From Paraphaeosphaeria minitans (taxonomy: Eukaryota > Ascomycota > Dothideomycetes > Pleosporales > Didymosphaeriaceae): a stretch of DNA of 64,000 bases. The number at the start of each line of letters is the position of its first letter. The first letter of the stretch is position 1. The notes below the pieces were generated by a model. The model searched no databases. It saw only the letters and a program-made list of their open reading frames with translations, and was not told the DNA's origin. Positions 22,185 to 34,995 of this stretch are shown piece after piece. A program made the position numbers and the translations under genes. The stretch lies in assembly GCA_015832175.1 (NCBI GenBank), contig WJXW01000002.1, positions 3,410,001 through 3,474,000 on the forward strand. Direction: 5' to 3'.

Positions 22185-23306
22185 GAGAACCTAAATCTAC
22201 CTACATCCGACACACATCGCTATTGGGTGCAGAGCATCCTCAACCAATACTACATGCCCATTTCCATGGACATCCCTTGGTGGCGGCCCGTCTGTAAAAT
22301 CCAGGGGCTTCAGCTCAGTCGTGTCCGATGACTGAGCACGAACGAGCGAAAGGGCTAGCCCCATGTCTCAGCGAACATCTTCAACAAGTCTAATCTTGCA
22401 GTACTTGGGGATGGCACGGCGAGCGGGCTGTCACGGTTGACAAGGCCTTCGAGATGGGGCTAAGAGACAACGATCTGCGCGATATACTTCTAAGAACCCT
22501 TATTGCCAGGCGCATGGAGCACTGGGTATCCTGGACTAGCTTAATCTCAGTTTACAAGATCGTGGATCTCACCGCTAAAGTAAATATAAGTATCGTTCTG
22601 ATACGATGTAGCTTGTAGAAAGAAAGAATCAAGATTGCACAAAGGCTCGATTTCGTTTGGTAACATGTGCATTTTAGTACCCGTCAAGTTGATAGGTATC
22701 ATATGTTTATCGTTCGCGTCAAGGAGTAGCTGACTTGACACATTTGAGTGAGTACCGTTACAACCCACCAAAAGGCCGTCTGGGCATTCCGAGCCATCTT
22801 CGAAGACACGTCACTCAATCTTTAGCAGATTCGTATGAACCGATTGTCTGGCCCTTCTGATTCCAGGCGTCAGCGCTAGTTCGCTCACAGCCCTGAGTTC
22901 GTCCCATTACCTCGAAAGATATGCCTGTTGCCAACTGGCAACAACTTTTCAAACTTCTCTCGACTGACCCAGATTCTTCGTAGCCCCTGCGCTGGAGGTA
23001 TTTCAGCCCTGAGCTCACCGGTGCTCAGGTCGAAGGATGACAATATGGACGCTCCGCCCCGCTCGACGGCAAACCGGTCAACGTATGCTTCAGGCAGACG
23101 ATCCCAAAATGCAGCCTGAAGCAAATCCCGTGAAGTGGGAAGGATCCAAGTCAGGGACATTCCCCACCCTTCGTTCGTAGTCCCAAGGTCCTCTCGACTG
23201 TTCGCAGATGCGGAACGGTATCTTAGCCTGAGTGAGGTATTGCGCAAAGGAGGCCGCTGATACCGGCGCCGATAACGATGACGGGATTTTTCATCTTGAT
23301 GGCCAT
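22185..23306 (-). pseudogene. FAD-dependent monooxygenase pseudogene
   Basis: The reverse strand shows, in order but in different frames, the parts of a fungal FAD-binding monooxygenase. They are an N-terminal dinucleotide fold (MKNPVIVIGAGISGLLC), QYLTQAKIPFRI, GWGMSLTWILPTSRDLL, LSTGELRAEIPPAQGLRRIWVSREKFEKLL, FEDGSECPDGLLVGCNGTHS (the family's DG motif region) and, near the end, TELKPLDFTDGPPP with GHVVLVEDALHPIAM (the second FAD contact, GDALHPM in relatives). At least three frame changes (about 23237-23247, 23190-23212 and 22926-22944) and in-frame stops (after QIVVS, after FAETWG and near 22820) interrupt it. One or two changes might be introns, but the stops at conserved Trp/Glu positions cannot be spliced away easily. 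Such enzymes usually serve secondary metabolism or aromatic hydroxylation. Confidence 0.8.
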
Positions 23307-23858
23307 GGGTGCTTGGATGCGACCACGCCAGGACAAGAGATGTTGCTTACAATCGCGCTTACCTTCGATCAATCGGGAGGGGGTGCTGCTGCCGTCTGAC
23401 CATTGGTTATCTACCTAAGCGATGCATAGGCTCTCGACATTCGACATTTCTTGGATTTGCGAAGTTCTCGGCATCTTTTCTTCTGCAAGGCATCTCCACG
23501 CTGCAGAGCTCGGTGGGCGCACAGGCATGAGTTGGGAGTACCACATGTTGTGATACATAGGCGCAACATACAAATGCAGCTTCCTACAAGTAGGTATAAA
23601 GGGGCACTCTGCGTTGGTTCTGCGTCGGCAGCATGTGATACGCATATTTTCGTGACTCTGGCGACCCTGTCATCATGTCGCCTTCAGTCCAGGTTTCGTT
23701 TGAACATCTAACCCGCGGGTATCGAGAGTATGGGGGGCGACGCGCCGTTGCCGCATCAACCATTCGGCGCTTGTTTACCAAGCGAGCGTCTGCGTCACTC
23801 TTTTCCCTTACCGGGCAGAGCTACCCAAAACTTCTCCACACCACTGTCAATCCACAGT
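23307..23858. other. Upstream region shared by the pseudogene and the kinesin gene
   Basis: About 550 bp lie between two divergent genes. No promoter motif is recognisable beyond general AT/CT composition. An in-frame open stretch precedes the kinesin ATG but has no kinesin character. Confidence 0.45.
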
Positions 23859-26196
23859 ATGGCTATGGAAACTCCAGCGCGGCCCTCGGGCTCTTTGTTC
23901 GACGTTTACTTGCGCCTACGCCCATCAAAAGCTAACGATGCGCGCTTCCTCACTGTCGTGGACAGCGAAGGCAGCCACCCCACGCACATAACTATCAAAC
24001 CACCAACAGATGACAAGCGCAAGAGAGCGGTGGAGACTTTTGCGTTCACAAAGGTGTTTGAGGAAGATGCGCGGCAAATGGAGTTGTTCAAGGGTGTCGG
24101 TATCGTCCCCATGATCGAGGGCGTACTCGGCGCTCCAGGACATCATGGACGAGATGGAACGCTTGCGACACTGGGCATGACCGGCTCCGGAAAGGTAGGA
24201 CCCCTGAAATACATACGGCAATCTGGTTCCTGATACTAAGTCGCATTCAGAGTCACACAATCTTAGGAACCAAGTCACAGCGCGGCCTTACGCAGATGGC
24301 ACTCGACGTTCTCTTCCAGTCCACCGGAGAACAGCTCGTACAATCCTTCTACGGCGCGCCAGCATTCACGTCTCTTGCAGCAGCCGATGTATCAGAAGCG
24401 CATATGTTCACAGCAACCGCCTTCCTGGACTCTATGTATGGCGACAACCAGTCTGAAGCGCGCTTCTCGCGTGCGCAGACACCCATGGCGGTTAGTACCT
24501 TTTTATCGTATCTCCATAATTTTGTCTAATTCTCCTTGTCATCTTTTTCTCACCAAGCTGCCGGGGAGGTGTGGTATCCCATCCTCCAAGCCACTTTTTC
24601 CAACCGCGTAAGTGCGGGTATACATTCAATCCGTCCCGTGAATGGAGTTCTCTCCAGCATTACGCGGTGTTTCGAATACAGGCTCACGCGAGAAAAAGGA
24701 CTGCAGTTCGTTCATTACGAATGGCGGATCGCGCTCGAACAGGATACCCAGACCGTCTACTCTGCCGCAGTCGCCGAGTGTTCACGACATCGATATACCG
24801 GTCGACGAGAACGCCGAGTACGCAATCGTCATCTCCATGTACGAGGTGTACAACGACCGCATCTTCGATCTCTTGACAGGAACCGCGACGAAGAATAAGC
24901 ACCCGAACCTGAAGCGACGAGCCTTGCTGTTCAAGAGCACAGAACAGAGCCCGGATAGAAAAGTGGTCGCCGGCCTGACAAAGATCATCTGCGGGAGCTT
25001 CGAGGAGGCACTCATGGTGCTTGAGACTGGCTTGATGGAGCGTAAGGTCACAGGTACCGGAAGCAATGCTGTGAGCTCGCGAAGCCACGGCTTCTTCTGC
25101 GTAGAGGTCAAGAAGCGCGATGCGAAGCGGAAAGGATCCTGGTCAAGCAGCACGCTGACCATCGTTGACTTGGCCGGGTCTGAGCGTGCGCGGAACGCAA
25201 AGACAGCTGGTGAGACGCTGGCAGAAGCTGGCAAGATCAACGAGTCCCTCATGTATCTCGGCCAGTGCATGTCGATGCAGTCGGACCAGCAAGCAGGCTC
25301 AAGGGTACGTTGTCTCTGCCCACACTCCTCCCACTGTACCCACTAATACCACCCAGAATGTCGTCCCCTTCCGGCAATGCAAGCTCACCGAGCTGCTCTT
25401 CTCAAATTCCTTCCCCTCTTCCACTCGAATGACACACTATCACCACCCCCAGAAATCTATCATGGTTGTCACCGCTGACCCCAAGGGCGACTTCAACGCC
25501 ACCTCCCAGATCCTCCGCTACTCCGCCCTCGCCCGCGAAGTCACCGTCCCACGCATCCCTTCCACAACATCGACACACATCATCGCCAGCGGCCCTGCAA
25601 GAATCGGCACATCCTCCGGCCGGACAACGCCCTCAGGCCGCACGACTCCCTCCGCGATCCTCGAAGAGCTCGACGCCGCAAACGCAGAAATCGCGCGCCT
25701 CACCGCAGAAGTCGAGATCTTTGCGCTGCGCCTGGTGGAGGAGACGGCGCGCCGGAAAGCCGCGGAGGCGAGCTGGCGCGCGGCAGAGGACCACATGCAG
25801 GATCTCGAGCAGGAAATCCGCGACGAGTGCTTTGCCGACACTGAGGCAGCTGTGGACGCGGAGCGCCGCCGGTGGCAGTCGGCGCTGGACAGCGAGCAGG
25901 ACTCGCAGCAGGCGCATCTCGATTCCAAGATCGATGTTGTGATCAAGGCGACCAAGGCCCAGATGCGGGACGAGGTCAAGGTGTATGAGGACCCGGACTT
26001 GGAGCTGCAGGACCAGGTGGACGAGCTGGAGCGTGAGAACGAGGTGCTGAGGGCGAAGCTAGAGGCGAAAGAGCGCGAAGGGCAGCTGAAGAGTGCGAGT
26101 CCCGTGAAGAAGATGAGGGTCCTCAAACCGAAGAAGTGGGAAGACCCGGAGACTGGCCTGCGCATGGGGCTTGAGGCCATGGGATTTGAGGAGTAG
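23859..26196 (+). CDS. Kinesin motor protein, N-terminal motor with C-terminal coiled coil
   Basis: Five exons (23859-24194, 24251-24490, 24558-24607, 24707-25304, 25357-26196) join in phase to 687 aa. The motor domain is N-terminal: FDVYLRLRPS, the P-loop GMTGSGKSHT split by intron 1, VYNDRIFDLL, switch I NAVSSRSHGFF, switch II DLAGSERARN and the relay stretch CKLTELLFSN. The loop between the P-loop and the YNDRIFDLL strand is long and variable (SKPLFPTA, RPSTLPQSPSVHDIDI). After about residue 470, an Arg/Glu-rich coiled coil (LEELDAANAEIARLTAEVEIF through DQVDELERENEVLRAKLEAKE) would dimerise it. I cannot assign the kinesin subfamily; some features recall kinesin-6-like fungal proteins. The role is presumably microtubule transport or mitosis. 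The short 50-nt exon 3 was fixed by phase. Confidence 0.93.
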
Positions 26197-26726
26197 TCGT
26201 CTGGGATCATTGAAGCCGCGTGGCAATCGGACTTGACGGGAAGACTAGAGTTGTCTTGGACCATTGAAGCCGCGTTGACGTTTACGTGACATGACATGAT
26301 ACGACGGCATGGGCGGCGTTGTGGGTTGCTTCCGGGACGAACGATATCCTTTGGACTTTGAAGCCGCTGCGTTCTTGTTTACATCCTATCTCTGTCAGCT
26401 TTGTAATAATCACTTCTTTTTTCTCAGTTCAATCGAGTATTGGTCTTGTGGTTGTTGTTTCGTAGGGGAGGAATTCCCAATCGTGGCTTGGTCCCTTCTT
26501 CATAAATCGTATCATGCTACCCTATGTATTTTCACCCTCCCCACCCCGCCCCAGCCGCCGCAGATCTCATATCCTGCCGACGCGGCAATTTTGGTATTTA
26601 CTCCAGGACGGCCATGACGCCAATCTTCCGTTCGTAAAAAGGTAGTCTATCCGAGAAGTGAAGTCCGACCCCTACGCGCACCGCATGCGAAAATAAGAAT
26701 GCTCCAACAAGCACCGCCAAAAGCCA
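26197..26726. other. Convergent 3' region between kinesin and PRMT1
   Basis: The phrase CCATTGAAGCCGCGT (first copy TCATTGAAGCCGCGT) occurs twice just after the kinesin stop. Nothing else is recognisable. Confidence 0.45.
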
Positions 26727-28052
<1,326 letters not shown>

Positions 28053-28790
28053 GATGTTAGGAGTAGGATATGGAGAAAGGGGACCTGAGACTGCAGAGGA
28101 AGGTTCAAGGCTGAGCGTTCCTGCCTGGTGGTAGTTTGCAAAAGCGAAAATCACAATTCACGTGGACCGTGCGCAAGAGCCAGGACACTGAGCCTCTGCC
28201 CCGCCGAGCCCACTAACGCGAGAAAGTCTTCTAGGTCCACATTCGGCCGGCGTCGTCTACCACCGTAGGCACGACTTGTCTTCGCCGCTTTATGACTTGG
28301 GGTAATCAGAACGCCATAATTCAATTGTCTAAGCAAATGCGATGACTGACTACAGACTGAGCGACGCTGAACAGCAAAATTCCTCCCTACAACTTAAGCC
28401 GTACTGAGAGGGGTATATCGTTGCATTTTGGACACCTTCCTCCCGTAAACATTCAAGTCGTGGTCTCGTCACCGTCGTTCCAGCCTTCTTTTCTCGTATT
28501 CGCAGGACAACCCGCAAAAGTCTCGTACTGTGCATCATGTCGGGGCAGAGTACTGGACGCACACTTTCTGGGGTTCCGCCTCTCATAAGTCTTCATCCGG
28601 TCGCGTCCGCATTCCGGCGATAGTTCTTTTCAAAGACCGCATCGTTACCACTTACAGAACAACCATTGCGCTTTCAAAGATACCAAATAGATGAAAAAAA
28701 TCGAGAAATACGCATAGAAAAGTTGCCCACCAAATAGATGAAAAAAGGTCGAGAATTGCGCATAGGAAAGTTGGCGTCGTGACTTCCGGT
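28053..28790. other. Spacer upstream of PRMT1
   Basis: The spacer contains a 47-bp tandem duplication (annotated) near its right end. No gene is supported. Confidence 0.5.
28683..28773. repeat. Tandem duplication, two 44-47 bp copies
   Basis: CCAAATAGATGAAAAAA is followed by TCGAGAAATACGCATAGAAAAGTTG in copy 1 and by a slightly changed version in copy 2, offset by 47 bp. The repeat lies just beyond the end of the neighbouring reverse-strand gene. Confidence 0.9.
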
Positions 28791-28791
28791 A

Positions 28792-30945
28792 CTAGTATGA
28801 GAAACGTCGCTTATCGGACCCGGATTTGATGAAACGTCTCCATGAAGCTTCGCGCGTCTTGCTGCTGTTAGCCAAACCTAGGTGTATATGCAGGTGGTGA
28901 AACGTACCATTCGGCGTGGTGAACGTCAACTGGTATCTACCCGACGACCCCTTGGGCAATTTGTACCCATCGGTGAACATATAAGGATGAAACTCGCGGA
29001 ACGAAACAGTCTGCGCTCCCACACGCTTCATCCAGCCGCTGTGTCCGACGTACTGGGTAACGAAGGCTGTCCAGATGGGGATAGTTTTCAATGGCCCTCG
29101 GCGAGGTGTGGCTTCGAAGCGTACACACCCTGAATCCTTGTCACGGAAAATCCGGAGTGCATGGCGGTACGCATAAGTGTCATCCTGTATCTCCCTACAT
29201 CTGGTCAGTACCTTCTATGGTAGAACACGGTGGAGCGGCAGCTCACCCTCCGAACTCTTGCTGTTCTCCAGGTTGGAAGAAATCCTCGAGACCTGGTGGT
29301 GTTTGGGTGTCATCTTGTCGTTTCATCGCGACCATGGTGCTCCAGAACAACACCATGCCTAAATGATTAGCCTACGTTCTCTCGACAAACTTTTGAAGGA
29401 CATACGTTCATAGAGCGTGAATCGCAGGTTTGCCCAGAGGTCGAGCTGGCCGTCCTCACGGTTCACACGACACAACTGCAGGCTCGATTCGGTTCGCAGC
29501 ACTTTCAGACCGGTGAGCGGAAAGCAGTAACGCATTTTTCGTCCGCTTGGGTCGAGTGTCAAGAATAGGATCCGTGCTCGATTATCGTTAGAGCGCCAGT
29601 AGAGCCTCACCCACACGTTCGTCGCTTCGAAAGGCCTAAGCCATGTTAGCTGAATCAGCAAACATGGTGGTATTCTTACAGCTCAAGCACTTTCTCGAAG
29701 CCATCATTCACCAGCAGCTCGATAGCTTGCGGCTCGTCTCTTCCGAGACACCGTGTCCTGGGTGCTGTTAATTCTATCACAGCAGTCATATGGGTTTTGC
29801 GTACGGCTGTCCAAGGGTCTGAAAGGGTGTGGAAGAATGTCTTCCATCAAGGATTTTCATCGCCCAATGAGCGACCGGGCCCCCAGAGTCATTGGAATGC
29901 AACGAGTAAGTATTTGAAGAAGCATTTGAGTAGGTGGGTGATTGCGGCACTTCTGGTACGATCGGGGGTATGTATGGTATATCGCCATAGACTGGAGAAC
30001 GTGGAGGCGGCGGAGGCGGCGGAGGCGGTGGTGGATGCTGGTGAGGATGATAAGCCGGATATGTGGTGCCCCGTTCAACGTGCGGCCTCGGTGGGAATGG
30101 AGGAGCGTGGTGCTGGTACGGCTGGGGCGTTCGAGGCGCTGTAGGATAAGGACTTAGTGGTCTGTACGGACTCTGATGATAGTACTCGTATATGCTATGT
30201 GTCTGTGGGAAGTACGATAACGCATCTTGATACAAGAAAGAAGCCATCGCTCGATGACGGGCATCGCCAGTGGCCAAGCGGAGGGGCCCGTCGGAGATGT
30301 CGAGGTGGAGGCTAAGAACAAAGAGACAAGAGAATGCAAGCATACCATGTGCACGTGGATCCACCGAGAGCCTGGAGAAATACTCGTCAATTGGTTCTTG
30401 CTTCTTCAGTATCTTCGATAGCCGAGCCCGAATGTGGTCGACTTCTCCGTCATCTCCCTTGCTATTCGTCGTTAAACACATCAATCACAGGCCACCACGA
30501 CAACCTACCTCCTCAAAATATCATTCAAGCCTTGCAGATAGGTTCTATACATTTCCAAACGCGCACTTAAAGGGATACCTTGTGCCCGCATCTCGTCGCA
30601 CGCATCTTCCCAGATCTGCGCGTATGGCGGGGTACCGGGGAATGCCCCAGGATGTTGTCGGACCTTTCGCTTCGACTTGTTGAAGATGTTGCGGATGTCC
30701 TCCAGCGTATATTCCAGGCTCGGGAGACATATGTTGAGATCACGCACGATGCGGCCAACGTGCCTGCCATAGCGCGACAATGCCAGGTCCTCGTGTAGTT
30801 CGTCAAGGGCGCTTGAGATGGCAAAGAGCTCGGCAATGTCGCCCTTGATCTCTTTCGAATACTCTGGTATCTCGCCTAGGAAAGCACTGAGCGCGGTCGC
30901 CGTGTCTTGCGCATCTTTGGCGTAGTCGAGGAGCCGCAAGTCCAT
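28792..30945 (-). CDS. Conserved-looking fungal protein of unknown function, about eight exons
   Basis: Exons 30945-30509, 30461-30346, 30249-29805, 29757-29680, 29635-29406, 29358-29247 and 29194-28908 join in phase; a last short exon toward 28792 is unresolved because the most protein-like tail (DARSFMETFHQIR) is not in phase with any canonical acceptor. The product is about 580 aa. Its helical N-terminus (LLDYAKDAQDTATALSAFLGEIPEYSKEI through IWEDACDEM) is followed by a Pro/Tyr-rich linker including a run of 11 prolines. The C-terminal beta-rich region (PFEATNVWVRLYWRSNDNRARILFLTLDP, LDLWANLRFTLYERMVLF, GCVRFEATPRRGPLKTIPIWTAFVTQY) may be PH-like, which is inference. The 96-nt intron between exons 2 and 3 is a multiple of three without a stop, so retention would keep the frame. 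Upstream in-frame ATG at 31164 gives no recognisable text. Confidence 0.8.
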
Positions 30946-32082
30946 GATGAATCGCGTGATCGGACAACTGCAAGCGGGAAGAAGACTACGGCATCGACAC
31001 GCCCGAGATTCGAAAAGCAACGAGAGAATTAAAGCGAAAGGTGGACAAGTGGCAAGGCTGAGAATGAGCGTCTCGGGCGTAGGACCTCCGCCTTCAGAGT
31101 GAGGGAGCGCAGGTTGACGTGTCCAGCGAGCAGTAAGGCAAGCCGATGCACACCAATCGAACACTTATGCCGACGAAAACCCTGTATCGTGCTGCACCTT
31201 ATCCGCGCGCTGCAATTGTTCAACTCTTCACGAATTTTGCCTTTCTGCTTGTTGATTTGGCCCCCAGATCGAACTTTTCGATCCTCCTGCGGACCACTTT
31301 TCCCCCATGCGAGTGCGGCCTGCTGAGAGACGAGACCATCTTTGTGCGCCTAACATGCAAGGCCAATCTAGCGGCGACGGCAACGGACCAAAGAGGTGCG
31401 GCACGGCTGAGATGATCGCATTCACCAAATATGGAGGCGTCCCGTATGTTTGCCGAGATATTCAGCGGTATCCGCATCGGTATCCGCATTGGAAAGGCGT
31501 CCGATTGCTGGTGGAAACAGGCTTCTCACGTAAAGCCACATTAGTCGAGGACTGGAAGCGGCGAATTATCGGAATAGTGAACAACTCGTCAACAAGCTGC
31601 AAACATGTGTCGAATGACATCGGATTGCTCTTGCGTTGTGGCCTGTGGTTGGGCAGAAGGTGCGATGTATCATGCATTACTAGGTACTAGGCAACAGCGT
31701 CCCCACCAGATGATGATGTGTATCGACGAATATTTCGGACTGAAAGATTACAATCACAGGAGCAAAGAGTGAAGGGCAACAGCGCACAGTCGTAGACATG
31801 GCACATCTTTATATTGGAGGGGAAAAAAAAGTAATGCTGCGCCTCATTCTTCAGCGCCGCGACTGGGTGACCGCCCTGATTGTCTTCTCCTAGGCATCAA
31901 CGGGACTGTGCGATGAGAAACGATTTGCTATAGGTCCGTTCCGCAAGATGAGCGTCTCGATGCCTGACCAGCCCCCGTTCCCATGCTAGGGGCATGTCGG
32001 TCATGTTCGGACCGTACCGCACCATCCCTTCGGCACCGGGTGCTGGTCTACCAAGGATGAACTTGAAACCGCAAAGCATGCC
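30946..32082. other. Spacer between two reverse-strand genes
   Basis: This is about 1.1 kb covering the upstream region of the unknown gene and the 3' side of riboflavin synthase. A small TACTAGGTACTAG palindrome occurs near 31678-31690. No gene is supported. Confidence 0.5.
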
Positions 32083-32896
32083 TCATTTCCCGAGGGCCCT
32101 CAGTCTCTCGTCAACCAGTTTTGATACCATCTTCTCGAGGATCGCGAACTCGCCATTTGCGGTGCCTTCAAAGTAGCCAGCTACACTCTTCTCAACATAC
32201 TTGCCCACCTGGTCAACCTCAACGTTGACCTCCTCGCCAACCTTCTTTGACGCCGTAACGACCTTTTCTTGTGTGTAGGCAATGATCATGACCTCCCAGA
32301 AACCCTCAGACCCGTCCTCGACCTTTGTCACAGTCAAACTGGCTCCGTCGATGGTGACGTATCCCTTGTATACGACATATCTAAGCACAGCGGGATCGCG
32401 CGGTTTGAAGCGGAAGGTGAGCGCGTTTCCGTCGGGAGTTATAGACTCTATTGAAGCGGTCGTGTCGACGTGTCCTTGTACAAAGTGACCGCCCATGCGC
32501 GTCGATGCCGCGACAGCGCGTTCGAGGTTGACTTGAGAGCCCTCTTTGAGCGAGCCCAAGTTCGTTTTGCGGAGCGTTTCGGGGGCGACGCCGACTTTGA
32601 AAGAAGTCTTGTCGAATTCCGTCACCGTCAAACATGTTCCTGTGTCTAGGTTAGGCCGTGCTTCAATGAATACCGGAGGTGGCCTACCATTGATGGCGAT
32701 GCTATCCCCTATTTGAGCGTCTTCCAGAATATCTTGCGCATCCCCGATGGTGAGCGAGGTTCCGCCGCCTCCGCTCGCAGTCTTGTCAAGCTGCTCTAAG
32801 GCAGTGACGGCTTGTCATGGTTAGTTGTGGTATGGTTACAATGAGTATTGCAATGGACCACTCACTGCCTATTAGCTCCACAAGGCCGGTGAACAT
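32083..32896 (-). CDS. RIB5: Riboflavin synthase
   Basis: This enzyme dismutates two molecules of 6,7-dimethyl-8-ribityllumazine to riboflavin, the last step of vitamin B2 synthesis. Exons 32896-32866, 32810-32688 and 32639-32083 join in phase to 236 aa, a normal length. Both lumazine-binding repeats are present. Repeat 1 starts with the invariant MFTGLVE and includes GDSIAINGTCLTVTEFDKTSFKVGV. Repeat 2 includes MGGHFVQGHVDTTASIE, GYVTIDGASLTVTKV and FWEVMIIAYTQE. The tail (GEFAILEKMVSKLVDERLRALGK) is helical and may serve the trimer. The start codon lies only 171 bp from the start of the divergent CoA-transferase gene. Confidence 0.97.
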
Positions 32897-33067
32897 TGTC
32901 TCGCAGTGGGGTGACGCAAAAGTAGTGGCGGGAGCCGCAGGGTCAAGATGCCTCGGTCTGCGCCAGAGCTTGGGCCGCTGCGGGGAGCTCCGGGGAACTT
33001 CCGAGATCGCGACCTGGGCATAGAAGCTTGTCTGTCATTTCGACGTCTTGCCATTGCTTTCCTAAAT

Positions 33068-34730
33068 ATGGTCTTCCGACCTTCCAAACAAGTCCTTCGG
33101 TCATCGATTACCCACAGTCGGCGCAATTGGCTCGCAGCCCAGTCTCCAAGATGCCTAGCATCCGCAGCACACAATGAGAACGGTACACTTCCGCTGGCGG
33201 GTATCAAGGTTCTTGACATGACAAGAGTCTTAGCTGGTGTACGTTGAAGTGATAAGGAATTTCTGGTCACTCTGTCTAACATTCAACTAGCCTTACTGCA
33301 CACAAATACTGGGTGACCTGGGGTATGAATAGCGACCGTACGGTCCAACGATCCAAAGTTGGGAGCCCTGAGGATCGAATTGACGTTGTTACAGGGCGGA
33401 TGTCATAAAGATTGAACATCCAATCCGAGGAGGTATGCAAGCGATTGAAGACTATCTAGGTGTATCGCTGATCAGTGCGAGCAAGATGATACACGAGCCT
33501 GGGGCCCACCTTACGCCAAATACGTCGACAGTAATCAGGAAGGGCCTGGTGAAAGTGCCTACTACCTGGCTGTAAATATGCGCAAGAATAGTGCAACCTT
33601 GGTAACGAACTGACCGGATTCAGGTCAACAGGAATAAGAGATCCATCGGTCTCTCGTTCGCTCATCCTGCCGGAGTCGATGTTCTACACAGGCTAGTGAA
33701 AGAATGCGACGTGCTTGTCGAGAACTACCTTCCTGGGTCGTTGGCGAAATATGCGATGGATTACGCTACAGTGTCTAAGATCAACCCCGGTCTGATTTAC
33801 GCTAGTATAACTGGCTATGGACAAACAGGGCCTTACAGTAATCGGGCTGGTTACGATGTAATGGTTGAAGCGTACGTGTATCGCGCTTTACACCGGCACG
33901 GTACTAACAGGCTACAGTGAATTCGGGTTGATGCATATCACGGGCGCACGCGATGGTCCTCCAGTCAAAGTCGGAGTCGCCGTGACCGACCTAACCACAG
34001 GGCTCTACACTTCAAATTCGATTATGGCGGCACTGCTCAGTCGAATAAAATCTGGAAAGGGTCAACACATTGATGTAGCACTCAGCAGCTGTCAGACCGC
34101 TATGCTTGCGAATATCGCGAGCTCTGCTCTTATTAGTGGCCAAAAGGACTCTGGGAGGTGGGGTACTTCACATCGTGAGTTCGATCGTGCTTCTCCATTG
34201 TCTTTGATAACTTATACATTCTAGCTTCAATCGTACCATACAAAGCTTTTAAGACGTCGGATGGCGATATCCTACTAGGTGGTGGCAATGATCGCTTGTA
34301 CGGCGTTCTATGCACGAGGATCGGCAAACCCGAGTGGATACTGGATGATAGGTTCAAGACGAACGCTCTGAGGGTGCAGAATCGCGACACCTTGGAAGAA
34401 TTGATCGAAAGCGAGACAAGGCAGAAGACCACTGCAGAGTGGCTTGACATACTCGAAGGTTGTGGGATGCCATACGCAGCCATCAACGATGTGCAAGCGA
34501 CACTGACCCATGAACATACCATTGCTCGCGGAATGGTGCAAGAGATTGAGCACCCATCGTGCGGTCCAATTAAGTTGGTAAACACTCCAGTGAAATACTC
34601 GGAATCGACTCCAGGCATCAGAACACCTCCTCCAACTCTAGGCCAACACACTGACGAGATACTACGGGATACGCTTGGCATGGGATCCGAGGACATTGAA
34701 AGCTTGCGCAGAGAGGGTGTTGTAGCATAG
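33068..34730 (+). CDS. Family III (CaiB/BaiF) CoA-transferase, probably mitochondrial SUGCT-type
   Basis: Seven exons (33068-33238, 33291-33322, 33395-33432, 33486-33571, 33624-33871, 33918-34174, 34225-34730) join in phase to 445 aa. The first 35 residues are Arg/Ser-rich without acids (MVFRPSKQVLRSSITHSRRN), as in mitochondrial presequences. The family III fold follows: [92 protein letters not shown] (the Asp in GYD is the expected acyl-carrying residue) and GKGQHIDVALSSCQTAML. It most resembles succinate/hydroxymethylglutarate CoA-transferase (human SUGCT, glutarate metabolism), but the substrate cannot be read from sequence. Exons 2 and 3 are only 32 and 38 nt. Confidence 0.93.
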
Positions 34731-34995
34731 AACTAGCGAACGGCGATAGAATGAGGTTCAGAACGCGCAAAACCAACCCTGTCGCTCTTGCTAATGGCTT
34801 GGAATGATGGTCGAACTGCACCTGCCATTAGTTAATCGTGCCGTCGCCGCTAGGACCAATCCAGCAACAAGCTTCGCCGATCAGCAACTCCACACGGTGC
34901 ATCACGAACCACTCGTTCCCTTCCACAGTTGCGCCAACAAGCGCAAGCAACCTATCTTTCACTTGCGATACTGTAGCAAACATTCGTTACAGGAC

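Noticed and set aside
1..23306. A secondary-metabolite cluster (MFS transporter, MAPEG, FAD monooxygenase)
   Set aside because: No backbone synthase is present, the monooxygenase is dead, and the genes are far apart and separated by PEX14, DUF3292 and transposons.
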